In this document: one piece after another, positions 26,218 to 34,230 of the stretch
Layout of the letters: each line of letters begins with the position of its first letter
Numbering within the stretch: position 1 is the first letter of the stretch
NCBI RefSeq assembly: GCF_011742555.1
Contig: NZ_JAAQQR010000005.1
Span: forward strand, 236,013 to 300,012
Direction: 5' to 3'
Length of the DNA stretch: 64,000 nt
Source: Luteibacter jiangsuensis
GTDB taxonomy: Bacteria > Pseudomonadota > Gammaproteobacteria > Xanthomonadales > Rhodanobacteraceae
Made by a program: the position numbers and the translations under genes
The notes under the pieces: generated by a model
Database searches by the model: none
Told to the model about the DNA's origin: nothing
The model's input: only the letters and a program-made list of their open reading frames with translations

Positions 26218-27807
26218 TTAAGCCTCTGCCAAAGTCTTGCGGGAAGCGGGCAAGGAAAGGTCGCCGACGTCCAGTTCGGCAGCGCCGTTGCCGTCGTCGG
26301 GGCCTTTGCGGATCGCGCGCACCATCAGGTACATCTCGATGACGATGAACACCGTGTAGACCGCCACGAAGCCGATCAGCGAGAAGACCATGTAGCCCAC
26401 GCTATGCGTGGAAGCGGACATCCAGGTCGGCAGAAGGCCGTACACCGTCCAGGGTTGGCGACCGATCTCGGCAACCAGCCAGCCGGCCTCGCAGGCGAGG
26501 AACGGCGCCGGGATCATCCACACCGCGAACTTCAGGAAGGTGCGCTTGTACTGCACCGTGTTGCGCAGGGTGTAGATCAGGCCGAGGACGAAGAAGGCCA
26601 GCATGCCCAGACCCAGCAACACCATCACGCGGAACGACCAGAACATGGTGGCCACGTGCGGGATCGAGTCCTTGGCGGCCTGGGCGATCTGCTCGTCGGT
26701 GGCCGTGGTCACATCGTCCGCGTAGCGCTTCACCAGGAAGCCGTAGCCCAGATCCTTCTGGTGGGTAGTGAACTGGTTCATGGCCACCGGATCCTTCGGG
26801 TCGGCCGACAACATCTTCAGCGACGACACCGCCGGGATACCGCCGCGGATGCGCTCCTCCGCGCGCTGCTCCAGCACATCCACGCCGGGCACCGTGCCCG
26901 TCAGCGAATGCGTGACCAGGATCGACAGCACATAGGGAACCTTCACCTCCCCGTAGTTGGTCTGGTTCTCCTGCGACGGGAATGCCATGAGGTTGAACGG
27001 CATGGGCGCGCTTTCGGTCTTCCACAGGCCTTCCATCGCGGCCAGCTTGGTCGGCTGCGCTTCGGCACCGACAAAGCCGAGCGCGTCGCCCAGCGTGATC
27101 ACACCGGCGGTGGACAGCACACCGAACAGCACCGACATGCGGAACGAGCGGCGTGCCAGTTCCATGTGCCGGTTCTTCAGCATGTACCAGGCGCTGACGC
27201 CGGCCACGAAGATCGCCGCGGTGACGTAGCCGGCGATGGAGGTGTGCACGAACTTGGCCTGCGCATCCGAGCTGAAGATCAGCGCAGCGAAGTCGTTCAG
27301 TTCCATGCGCATGGTGGTGGGGTTGAAGTGGGCACCCACCGGGTCCTGCATGAAGGCGTTGGCCACCAGGATCCACAGAGCCGAGAGGTTCGAGCCCAGC
27401 GCCACCAGGTAGGTCACCGCCAGATGCTGGCCGGGCTTGAGCCGATGCCAGCCGAACACCATCAGGCCGACAAAGGTCGATTCGAGAAAGAACGCCATGA
27501 GGCCTTCGATAGCCAATGGCGCGCCGAAAATATCTCCGACGAAACTTGAGTAGAACGACCAGTTCGTACCGAACTGGAATTCCATGGTGAGGCCGGTGGC
27601 CACACCGAGTGCAAAGTTGATGAGGAACAGCTTGCCCCAGAACTGGGTGATCTGCTTGTAGATCACCTTGCCGGTGACCACGTAGACGGTTTCCATCGCC
27701 GCCAGCATGAAGGTCATGCCGAGCGTGAGCGGTACAAAGAGGAAGTGATAAAGCGCCGTGGCCGCAAATTGAAGCCGCGACAGATCGACGACGGTGATGT
27801 CATGCAT
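26218..27807 (-). CDS. cydA: Cytochrome bd ubiquinol oxidase subunit I
   Basis: 529 residues, the usual length. The heme b595 ligand histidine is at residue 21 (ALYHFLFVPLT), and the quinol-binding region and the highly conserved GWLVAEIGRQPW motif are present. About nine transmembrane helices. First gene of the cyd-hemN operon. The 268-bp region upstream holds two FNR-like boxes, in keeping with induction at low oxygen. Confidence 0.97.
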   Translation of the reverse strand: MHDITVVDLSRLQFAATALYHFLFVPLTLGMTFMLAAMETVYVVTGKVIYKQITQFWGKLFLINFALGVATGLTMEFQFGTNWSFYSSFVGDIFGAPLAIEGLMAFFLESTFVGLMVFGWHRLKPGQHLAVTYLVALGSNLSALWILVANAFMQDPVGAHFNPTTMRMELNDFAALIFSSDAQAKFVHTSIAGYVTAAIFVAGVSAWYMLKNRHMELARRSFRMSVLFGVLSTAGVITLGDALGFVGAEAQPTKLAAMEGLWKTESAPMPFNLMAFPSQENQTNYGEVKVPYVLSILVTHSLTGTVPGVDVLEQRAEERIRGGIPAVSSLKMLSADPKDPVAMNQFTTHQKDLGYGFLVKRYADDVTTATDEQIAQAAKDSIPHVATMFWSFRVMVLLGLGMLAFFVLGLIYTLRNTVQYKRTFLKFAVWMIPAPFLACEAGWLVAEIGRQPWTVYGLLPTWMSASTHSVGYMVFSLIGFVAVYTVFIVIEMYLMVRAIRKGPDDGNGAAELDVGDLSLPASRKTLAEA

Positions 27808-27922
27808 GGCGTGACGTCCCTAGGTGGAATGACACGCGCCGGCCTGCGGCGCGCTTCGATGCCCTCGCCCCTGGGGCGGCGCAACGTGGGTGCAAGTGTC
27901 GGCTGGGGGACGCCCGGGCTAC

Positions 27923-27936
27923 TTGACCTTGATCAA
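27923..27936. promoter_or_regulatory. FNR/ANR-like box upstream of cydA
   Basis: TTGAC-CTTG-ATCAA matches the FNR consensus TTGAT-N4-ATCAA at 9 of 10 positions. It lies 116 bp before the cydA start and 140 bp before ompW, in the divergent promoter region and near an FNR-type regulator gene. Confidence 0.7.
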
Positions 27937-28004
27937 GATCGCCGCACACCCCGGCGCACCGCGCTGCGGCAGGACGTCGCAGACGGCGCAACGGAGCCGC
28001 GGAA

Positions 28005-28018
28005 CTGATCCAGATCAA
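28005..28018. promoter_or_regulatory. FNR/ANR-like box upstream of ompW
   Basis: CTGAT-CCAG-ATCAA, 9 of 10 consensus positions with N4 spacing. It lies 58 bp upstream of the ompW ATG, consistent with a class II activator site near -40 of an ompW promoter. OmpW genes are FNR-activated in several gamma-proteobacteria. Confidence 0.65.
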
Positions 28019-28075
28019 TTGGCCGCGGACCGTGCCTTCCAGAATGCGCCTGCATTCCACACCAAGGACATAACA

Positions 28076-28699
28076 ATGAAACCCCTGCTCCCCTGGCTCG
28101 CACTCGGCGCCGCCGTGCTTACCACCCTTCCCGCGCTCGCCGCCGAGAACCTCAACGGCGACGACCAATGGGTGCTGCGCTTCGGTGCCGCCACCGTGCA
28201 TCCGGACAGCAACCCGGGTCATCTTGCCGGCATGAAGGCCAAGGTCGACAGCAGCACCCGCCCGAGCATCGACCTCGAATACCTGCTCACCCCGAACTGG
28301 GGCATCGACGTGCTGGGCGCGGTGCCTTTCCGCCACGAAGTGCGCCTGAACGGTTCGAAGGCCGCGACGACCAAGCAGCTGCCGCCCACCGTCGGCGTGA
28401 ACTACCACTTCGTGCCCACGTCGCAGGTGTCGCCGTTCCTCGGCCTGGGCATCAACTACACCCACTTCTACGACAGCAAGGGCAAGGGCATCCTCGACGG
28501 CGCCCACGTGAAGCTGGACGACAGCTGGGGCGTGGCCGCACGCGCCGGCGTGGACTTCAAGCTCAACGACCGCTGGCTGCTCACCGCCGACGTGCGCTGG
28601 ATCCGCATCCGCACCGACGTGAAAGTGGGTGGCACGAAGGTGGGCAACGCCCATATCGACCCGATGGTCTACGGCTTCAGCGCCGGCTACCGGTTCTGA
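28076..28699 (+). CDS. ompW: OmpW-family outer-membrane protein
   Basis: 207 residues from ATG 28076. Signal peptide ending in LPALAAEN, then an 8-stranded barrel pattern: WVLRFGAATVHPD, LEYLLTPNWGIDVLGAVPF, LPPTVGVNYHF, SPFLGLGINYTHFYD and the final strand PMVYGFSAGYRF with terminal phenylalanine. OmpW makes a small hydrophobic channel in the outer membrane. Followed after 3 bases by the FNR-type gene, so the two are likely co-transcribed from the divergent promoter with FNR boxes. Confidence 0.92.
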   Translation: MKPLLPWLALGAAVLTTLPALAAENLNGDDQWVLRFGAATVHPDSNPGHLAGMKAKVDSSTRPSIDLEYLLTPNWGIDVLGAVPFRHEVRLNGSKAATTKQLPPTVGVNYHFVPTSQVSPFLGLGINYTHFYDSKGKGILDGAHVKLDDSWGVAARAGVDFKLNDRWLLTADVRWIRIRTDVKVGGTKVGNAHIDPMVYGFSAGYRF

Positions 28700-28702
28700 G
28701 CC

Positions 28703-29464
28703 ATGACCCAGGCCTCCGCTCCGATCGACCTGAGTCAGCTCCGCCGCAGCTGCCGCGCCTGCGGCCTGCTCGAACTGTGCCTGCCGGCGGGCATCGACCA
28801 GGCCGAGCTGGAGCGTCTGGATTCCAGCGTGCGCGACAAGCGCACGCTGGAAAGCGGCGGGATGCTGTTCCGCCAGGGCGACCCGTTCCACGCGCTGTAT
28901 GTCGTGCGCTCCGGCACACTGAAAACCGTGGTGCAGGACGCCGACGGCGCCCAACAGGTGCTCGGCTTCCATCTGCCCGGCGAAATCGTCGGCGTGGATG
29001 CCCTGGCCCACGATGCGCACCAGAGCAGTGCCGAAGTACTCGAACGCAGCAGCATCTGCGAACTGCCCTATTCCCGCCTGGAAGAACTCACGGCGCAGAT
29101 TCCGGGCCTGCAACGGCAGTTGCTGCGCATCGTCAGCCGCGAAATGGTGGCCGAGCAATCACACGTGGTGACGATGGGCCGCCAACAGGCGCAGGAGCGC
29201 CTGGCCATTTTCCTGCGGAGCCTGAGCGAACGCTACGGACGCCTGGCCCGCGACACCACCCACCTCATTCTGCCGATGTCGCGCTATGACATCGCCAACT
29301 ACCTGGGCGTGGTGGTCGAAACCGTGAGCAGGCTGTTCACGCGGATGGAGGACCTCGGGGTGTTGCGGGTGTCGCGGAAGGTCATCCACATCCTGAGGCC
29401 GGACTTGTTGGGGGAGATGTGCGGGGCGGGCGGGGCCAGGGAACGGGCCGGAAGGGCTTCGTAG
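28703..29464 (+). CDS. FNR/ANR-type oxygen-sensing transcription regulator
   Basis: 253 residues of the Crp/Fnr family. Three N-terminal cysteines (Cys17, Cys20, Cys26 in CRACGLLELC) and a central Cys119 (SSICELP) match the four [4Fe-4S] ligands of FNR. The C-terminal helix-turn-helix contains VVVETVSRLFTRM, with the E-xx-SR contact residues that read TTGAT half-sites. It therefore should bind the boxes upstream of cydA and ompW and activate them anaerobically. An equivalent Xanthomonadales protein is called Clp/Fnr-like or ANR; no symbol is assigned. Confidence 0.9.
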   Translation: MTQASAPIDLSQLRRSCRACGLLELCLPAGIDQAELERLDSSVRDKRTLESGGMLFRQGDPFHALYVVRSGTLKTVVQDADGAQQVLGFHLPGEIVGVDALAHDAHQSSAEVLERSSICELPYSRLEELTAQIPGLQRQLLRIVSREMVAEQSHVVTMGRQQAQERLAIFLRSLSERYGRLARDTTHLILPMSRYDIANYLGVVVETVSRLFTRMEDLGVLRVSRKVIHILRPDLLGEMCGAGGARERAGRAS

Positions 29465-29502
29465 GAACGCCCGCCCCTCGCAGGCGGTACCGCGGTGCCC
29501 AT

Positions 29503-29686
29503 CGTCACATGGCACTGCCGCTACACCCTTCGCCCGGCCGCCCGTCGCGAGCGAGCTGTTGCCATAGGCCGACGCCTGTTCGCCCACCGCCGTGGCGTCC
29601 TATCCAGAGACGATGGCGTCGGTGTCGGTCGATCCCACCGTGTTCGAAGCGCAGTCGGTCTGTACCTGCGCCGCCGAGTGCGCCAT
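29503..29686 (-). pseudogene. Fragment of a YadA-like trimeric adhesin head
   Basis: On the minus strand one frame reads CASNTVGSTDTDAIVSG, an in-frame TAG (29602-29600), then DATAVGEQASAYGNSSLATG and GRAKGVAA. The repeating A-x-G-x-x-A-x-A-x-G-x-x-S pattern is that of YadA/Hia head repeats. Only about 60 residues remain, with no anchor, start or signal, so this is a decayed piece. The complementary strand also gives short open stretches, but none resembles a protein family. Confidence 0.45.
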
Positions 29687-29810
29687 GGCCAAGGCCAACC
29701 AGCGACCTCTGCAAGTGCCACTGGTCCGATGACATCCGAAAGTGCCGCGCACGAAGCCAATGCAGCTACGCGAGGAGATTACCGCAGCGTACCTCACTCT
29801 TTGCTGCCAG

Positions 29811-30254
29811 CGCGACGGCCGATAGCTCAGCCCAGTTGTATTACGGCGCGCCCTATTCAACGAACGGCTGGTACGTTTATCACCCGACCGACACCAAAAT
29901 GGCCCTCTCGTTCCAGCCGAGGCTTACGGCGGCGCAGCCATAGGTGCGAGAATCGGCTATGGACTCGGTTGGGTGGCAGATGGAATCATGGGCTCCCATG
30001 GACAAGAGGCATCGTCCAGCAATCCGATCAAAGGCACGCCCGGCGACACCAGTTGGACAACTTACCCTGATGGGTCGCCAAAACAGGGGCGCACATACGG
30101 GGATGATGGCTACCCACAAACCGACATTGACTACGGACACGACCACAATTGCGCGGGAGACCCTCATGCCCACGATCGGGATCGTCCGTCCGATAGGTCC
30201 GCTCCAGGCCACCCCAATCGCGGGCCTGCCCGTCCCGTACACAGGATGAGGTGA
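29811..30254 (+). pseudogene. Polymorphic toxin C-terminal remnant (Ntox24-like)
   Basis: Frame 1 reads SSAQLYYGAPYSTNGWYVYH up to about 29896, then the sense continues in frame 3 (AEAYGGAAIGARIGYGLGWV) to the stop at 30252-30254, so one frameshift separates the halves. The final part, TYGDDGYPQTDIDYGHDH followed by DPHAHDRDRP, has the Tyr-Gly-x-Asp-Gly, DIDYGHDH and PHxH pattern of the polymorphic toxin type 24 (Ntox24) family, predicted nucleases found at the ends of Rhs and other secreted toxins. The carrier region is missing. A candidate immunity gene follows 10 bp later. Confidence 0.55.
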
Positions 30255-30264
30255 ACAAAACGCC

Positions 30265-30654
30265 ATGAGCCGATCCGCTGATTTGCGACCTACGCTTCAC
30301 GACGGATTTCTGGATGGATTTCTTTCCAGAGGTGCAGAGATCAGAGTATTTGCGCGAACCGATAAGAAGGTGCCCGTCACCTTGATTCTTTCGGGCGTGA
30401 AGCGCTTTAGTGTCAACGGTTTCGCGGAGGGCAACATCATCCTTGATTGTGCGATCTTGAGCAGTGACGACATCTCGGAGGACATCCTCGTCTTGCTCAA
30501 CCATGGCGAGGACCGCGAACGTTACCTTGCGCCTTTGCGCGCCATTGTCTCCGACCAGAGTCATCAAGTCTTGATGATCACTCCCAGCTACGGAGCCACG
30601 CTTGTTGCACTACACGAGCAACTGGCGGTGGTCGAGGGGACGATCATGGACTAA
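30265..30654 (+). CDS. Hypothetical protein, candidate orphan immunity protein
   Basis: 129 residues, soluble and mixed alpha/beta (VPVTLILSGVKRFSVNGFAEG, then an acidic middle). No family recognised. Position directly after the toxin-24-like tip, with a GAGGTGA ribosome site 11 bases upstream, is that of a cognate immunity gene; lower GC than neighbours also fits horizontally acquired toxin-immunity DNA. Intact although the toxin is broken, as is common for orphan immunity genes. Function is inferred from position only. Confidence 0.55.
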   Translation: MSRSADLRPTLHDGFLDGFLSRGAEIRVFARTDKKVPVTLILSGVKRFSVNGFAEGNIILDCAILSSDDISEDILVLLNHGEDRERYLAPLRAIVSDQSHQVLMITPSYGATLVALHEQLAVVEGTIMD

Positions 30655-30728
30655 CACGCTCCATGCATCCTGCATGCCGACGCGGCCATGGCGATGGCGA
30701 AGCAATTGCGCCACGGGTCCAGTCTTGA

Positions 30729-31001
30729 GGAGACTACGAGTCCGCCGCCGGTCGCAATGTCCAGAGCGACCCGATAGGCCTGACGGTTGGGGCGTCTACA
30801 TATGCTTACGTCCATTCGTTATCGCTCACAGGGATAGATCGCCTTGGCCTTGGCGACACCGGCTGCATGCGCGACCCGTCATGGTGTGGGTGGCGTGCGC
30901 CCGCCAACAACCCGACGAAAGGGGCTTTCGGTGCTGACGAAACAGGGGGCGCCACAAAATGCGCCCCAGTCGACCGAGTTTGGGCTTGCATTCGATTGAA
31001 A
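30729..31001 (+). pseudogene. Rhs core terminus fragment
   Basis: After a TGA at 30726 the frame reads GDYESAAGRNVQSDPIGLTV, then ASTYAYVHSLSLTGIDRLGL. This is a degraded version of the Rhs core end (YYDxxxGRYxxxDPIGLxGGxNxYxYVxxNPLxxxDPxGL), the junction after which variable toxin tips begin. About 45 residues of unrecognised, cysteine-containing tip sequence follow in frame (CMRDPSWCGW, KCAPVDRVWACIRLK). No upstream Rhs repeats remain. Confidence 0.7.
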
Positions 31002-31211
31002 ATGAAAGAGATCAACTGGGCCAACATCCTGCACGATTCACAATACACTGGCGTGCGGATCGCCGCTATCGGCGTGGCGATTGGTTCTATCGGCTTCCCG
31101 ATCGCCCTATTCGGATTCGTGTTCCTCGGTGCCTCGATATGCGTCGTTGGCCTTTCTACCGTGCTAACCGGCATCGCAGTTAATTTTGCACACATGCGCG
31201 ACCGGAAATGA
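31002..31211 (+). CDS. Small membrane protein, 69 aa
   Basis: Starts MKEINWANILHDSQYTG and then has two hydrophobic helices (IAAIGVAIGSIGFPIALFGF and ASICVVGLSTVLTGIAVNF) with a short basic tail. It is in frame with the Rhs fragment before it, so it may be the end of that tip or an independent gene starting at ATG 31002. A membrane immunity protein left from a lost Rhs toxin is plausible; no family recognised. Confidence 0.45.
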   Translation: MKEINWANILHDSQYTGVRIAAIGVAIGSIGFPIALFGFVFLGASICVVGLSTVLTGIAVNFAHMRDRK

Positions 31212-31235
31212 GTGCGCCAAGCCTAAAGACTGAAC

Positions 31236-32153
31236 TCACTGCCTCATAAATTCGATAAACGCACGCAGCGCCGGTGACCGATGTCGACGACTCGGAAAGT
31301 ATAAATAGGTCGTATCCAACCTACCCGACCAGGCAGGCAACACTCGCACCAGCTTGCCTGAGTCCAATAGATCCGACACCAGTGCGACCGGCGGAAAGGC
31401 GACGCCCATCCCTCTCACCGCAAGCGCGATCTGCGACGCAAGGTCGTGCACAACCGTGACGAATGGCGGCGTGACCTTCACGGCCTTGCCACCGCGATAC
31501 AGGGTCCATGGAATGATGACGCCCGTTTCCTGGCTGCGGCAGACCATCGCGTGATGCTTCAAGAGGTCGTCCGGAACCTTAGGCATCGCGTGGTGCTCGA
31601 GATAGGTGGGGGACCCTACGAGAATCGCTTCCGATGCCGGCGATACCGGCACAGCCACCATGTCCTGATCGAGATGGTTGCCGTAGCGCAGGCCGGCGTC
31701 GTAGCCCTCTTTCACGATGTCGACCATGCGTGCCTCGACCGCGATTTCGAGCTCCACTGCGGGATAGGCCTCGCGAAAGGCCGCCAGCTTCGGCGCCACG
31801 ACCAACTCGAAGGGTGCACGAGGCATGGTGAGCCGCAACGGTCCGGCGGGTCGGCCGCTTCGACCCGAGGCTTCTTCCGAGGCGCGGCGTAGCTGGGACA
31901 AGGCGGGAGCGACCGCTCGCAGATAATCCGAGCCTACGTCCGTGAGGCTCAGACTGCGCGTGGAACGGCGGAACAGTGACGTTCCGAGGCGCACCTCCAG
32001 GCTCTTTACCGCCTGGCTGACTGCCGACGCCGAGATGCCCAGTCTTCTTCCCGCTTCGGAAAAACTCCCCGCTTCCGCGACGGCAATGAAAACGTCCAGG
32101 CCGTCCAATGAGTCTCTCTGTCTCAATGCCTGTACCTGTAAGTTCAGCTTCAA
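31236..32153 (-). CDS. LysR-family transcription regulator
   Basis: 305 residues. The N-terminal winged helix is standard (FIAVAEAGSFSEAGRRLGIS, then ASAVSQAVKSLEVRLG, LFRRSTRSLSLTDVG) followed by a periplasmic-binding-like effector domain (LRLTMPRAPFELVVAPKLAAF onward). It belongs to the CrgA/AaeR-like branch with TRSLSLTDVG. Divergent from the epoxide-hydrolase/EamA pair with an 84-bp gap, so it probably controls those genes in response to a small molecule. Confidence 0.92.
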   Translation of the reverse strand: MKLNLQVQALRQRDSLDGLDVFIAVAEAGSFSEAGRRLGISASAVSQAVKSLEVRLGTSLFRRSTRSLSLTDVGSDYLRAVAPALSQLRRASEEASGRSGRPAGPLRLTMPRAPFELVVAPKLAAFREAYPAVELEIAVEARMVDIVKEGYDAGLRYGNHLDQDMVAVPVSPASEAILVGSPTYLEHHAMPKVPDDLLKHHAMVCRSQETGVIIPWTLYRGGKAVKVTPPFVTVVHDLASQIALAVRGMGVAFPPVALVSDLLDSGKLVRVLPAWSGRLDTTYLYFPSRRHRSPALRAFIEFMRQ

Positions 32154-32237
32154 GCCTTATACACGATTAGGGGCCTAACCAAGGTCAATCGGTGCCCCTA
32201 GGATGCGGTGATCGCGTTCGAAGAAAGGCAGGCATCC

Positions 32238-33269
32238 ATGCACGAACCGCAGCTTCAAGCGAAGACCTTCCGCACCCCACGCCACACCACGCACTATCTC
32301 GAATGCGGTCCTACCGACGGGCCGCTCATGATGCTTTTGCACGGCTGGCCGGAACTGAGCCTGGTCTGGCGGGCGCAGATGCTGGCATTCGCTGACGACG
32401 GCTGGCACTGCATTGCTCCCGACATGCGCGGCTACGGCGGCTCGTCTGCCCCGGATACCACGGACGCATACACCAATGAGCAGGTCGTCGCCGATATGTT
32501 GGAGCTGCATGACCATCTAGGTGGGCAGCCTGCGGTCTGGATCGGGCATGACTGGGGGAGTGTCATTGTCGGCTTACTGGCAGCCCACGAGCCAGCTCGC
32601 GTTCGTGGTGCGGTGATGGTCTCGGTTCCGTATTTTCCGGACGCCAACGCGCTGGCGACACTCGTGCCCCTGGTGGACCGGAGGATTTACCCGGCCGATC
32701 GGTACCCGGATGGGCAGTGGGACTATTACCGCTACTACAACACGCACTTCGATGCGGCGGTCTCGGATCTGGATGCGGATATAGCGGCGTCGCTGGCTTC
32801 GATCTATCGACGTGGCGACCCTGCCAACACCGCCAAGCCCGCCTCGAATGCCTCGGTTACCCGCAGGGGCGGGCGTTTCGGCGACGCGCATCGCGCACCG
32901 CCCACCCCACCCGATCCGGCGCTCTGGCCTGCGGAAGACTTCAACGTGCTGGTGCAGCGGTTTTCGGAAAGAGGCTTTCGGGCACCCTGCGCGTGGTATC
33001 TGAACGATGAAGCGAATATCGCCTACGCACGCCGGGCGCCGGATGGAGGAAACCTCCGCATCCCAGCGCTCTTCGTCAATGGACGGTTCGATCAGATGAA
33101 CACCATCGATGGCAATTGCTATGGCGAGCCGATGCGCGCGGCGTGCAAAGACCTCACCATAACCGACTTGCCCGGAGCGCACTGGCTACCACTGGAACGC
33201 AAGGCGGAACTGGTCGAGGCGATCCGCACATGGCTTCGTAACAAGAGCCTTCATGCAGACCAGATCTGA
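32238..33269 (+). CDS. Alpha/beta hydrolase, epoxide-hydrolase type
   Basis: 343 residues from ATG 32238 (MHEPQLQ); the frame opens at 32208. The HGWPELSLVWR oxyanion loop, the nucleophile elbow GHDWGS with an aspartate nucleophile, and a late AHWLPLE holding the catalytic histidine are the epoxide-hydrolase/haloalkane-dehalogenase pattern. An aspartate nucleophile rather than serine argues for epoxide hydrolysis. A cap region lies between about residues 140 and 250. Overlaps the downstream EamA gene by 17 bases; the two form an operon divergent from the LysR gene. Confidence 0.85.
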   Translation: MHEPQLQAKTFRTPRHTTHYLECGPTDGPLMMLLHGWPELSLVWRAQMLAFADDGWHCIAPDMRGYGGSSAPDTTDAYTNEQVVADMLELHDHLGGQPAVWIGHDWGSVIVGLLAAHEPARVRGAVMVSVPYFPDANALATLVPLVDRRIYPADRYPDGQWDYYRYYNTHFDAAVSDLDADIAASLASIYRRGDPANTAKPASNASVTRRGGRFGDAHRAPPTPPDPALWPAEDFNVLVQRFSERGFRAPCAWYLNDEANIAYARRAPDGGNLRIPALFVNGRFDQMNTIDGNCYGEPMRAACKDLTITDLPGAHWLPLERKAELVEAIRTWLRNKSLHADQI

Positions 33270-34230
33270 AAGTTCGCGTGCAGAACTCATCGACGGCCAG
33301 CGCGGCAATCCAAGCACTCGCAATGGCTGGGCACAAAACCGGGCCCTGGTCGTTCTCGCGGTCGGCTACCAGTGGTTCTACAACGGCGCCAACTTTGTCG
33401 CCTTCAAGATTGGGGGTGACGCGATCCATCCCCTGCTTCTCGCCACGTTGCGTTTTGCCATCGCCGCCCTCGTGATCCTGCCTTTGGGACTGTTGCGCCT
33501 GCGTGCACACCCGTTCCGTGTCCGGGAATGCGTCAATGCCGCGGGACTGGGCGTGGTGATGCTGGTCGGTAGCCAGACAGCGGCCATACTCGGCACGCAC
33601 ATGCTGCCGGCGGGCGTCGCGTCGGTTTTCGGATCGGCGGCACCCCTGTTCCTCGCGCTGTTCGCATGGATCGCCTTGCGCGAACCGATCGGATGGCGAC
33701 AAACCTGCGGCATCGGGCTGGGCTTCGCAGGCCTCGTGCTCATGGCCTGGTTCACCTCGGGAGCGGGTGGCTTCAAACCAATGGGTGCCGCACTGACGCT
33801 TCTCGCCTCCGCCTTCTGGGCCGGAGGGTCGCTGTGGGCGCGGCGGCTGCGTCTGCCCGCCGATCCGGTGGTGGCACTGACGGTGCAATTGACCGCTGCC
33901 GCCGCGGTGCTCGTGATCGTCGCCGCGTCGACAGGGGAGTCAGGCCTGACGGATCTGACACACCTGCCCACCGCAGCCTGCTGGGCATTGGGCTTTCTCG
34001 TCGTCGGCAGCACGCTGGTGGGCTATGCCGTGTTTCTCGCCGTGAACGCGGATGTCTCTCCGACGATCGCCAACACCTTCAACTATGCCTCGCCCGTGGT
34101 CGCGCTGCTGCTCTCGGCTGCACTGCTCGGGGAACGCCTATCGTGCGCGAAGCTGTTTGCAGCCGGGCTGGCGCTATCCGGCGTAGCGCTCATGATTCGT
34201 GGCGATGCGAAGAAACAAGGCCCTGGCTAG
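33253..34230 (+). CDS. EamA/DMT-superfamily transporter
   Basis: 325 residues with ten predicted helices in two EamA repeats. The first repeat contains WFYNGANFVAFKIG and PLLLATLRFAIAALVILPLG; the second ends with NTFNYASPVVALLLSAALLGE, the usual DMT closing motif. Likely an exporter of a metabolite in the inner membrane. Co-transcribed with the epoxide hydrolase. It ends 4 bases inside the converging nhaA 3' end. Confidence 0.88.
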   Translation: MQTRSESSRAELIDGQRGNPSTRNGWAQNRALVVLAVGYQWFYNGANFVAFKIGGDAIHPLLLATLRFAIAALVILPLGLLRLRAHPFRVRECVNAAGLGVVMLVGSQTAAILGTHMLPAGVASVFGSAAPLFLALFAWIALREPIGWRQTCGIGLGFAGLVLMAWFTSGAGGFKPMGAALTLLASAFWAGGSLWARRLRLPADPVVALTVQLTAAAAVLVIVAASTGESGLTDLTHLPTAACWALGFLVVGSTLVGYAVFLAVNADVSPTIANTFNYASPVVALLLSAALLGERLSCAKLFAAGLALSGVALMIRGDAKKQGPG

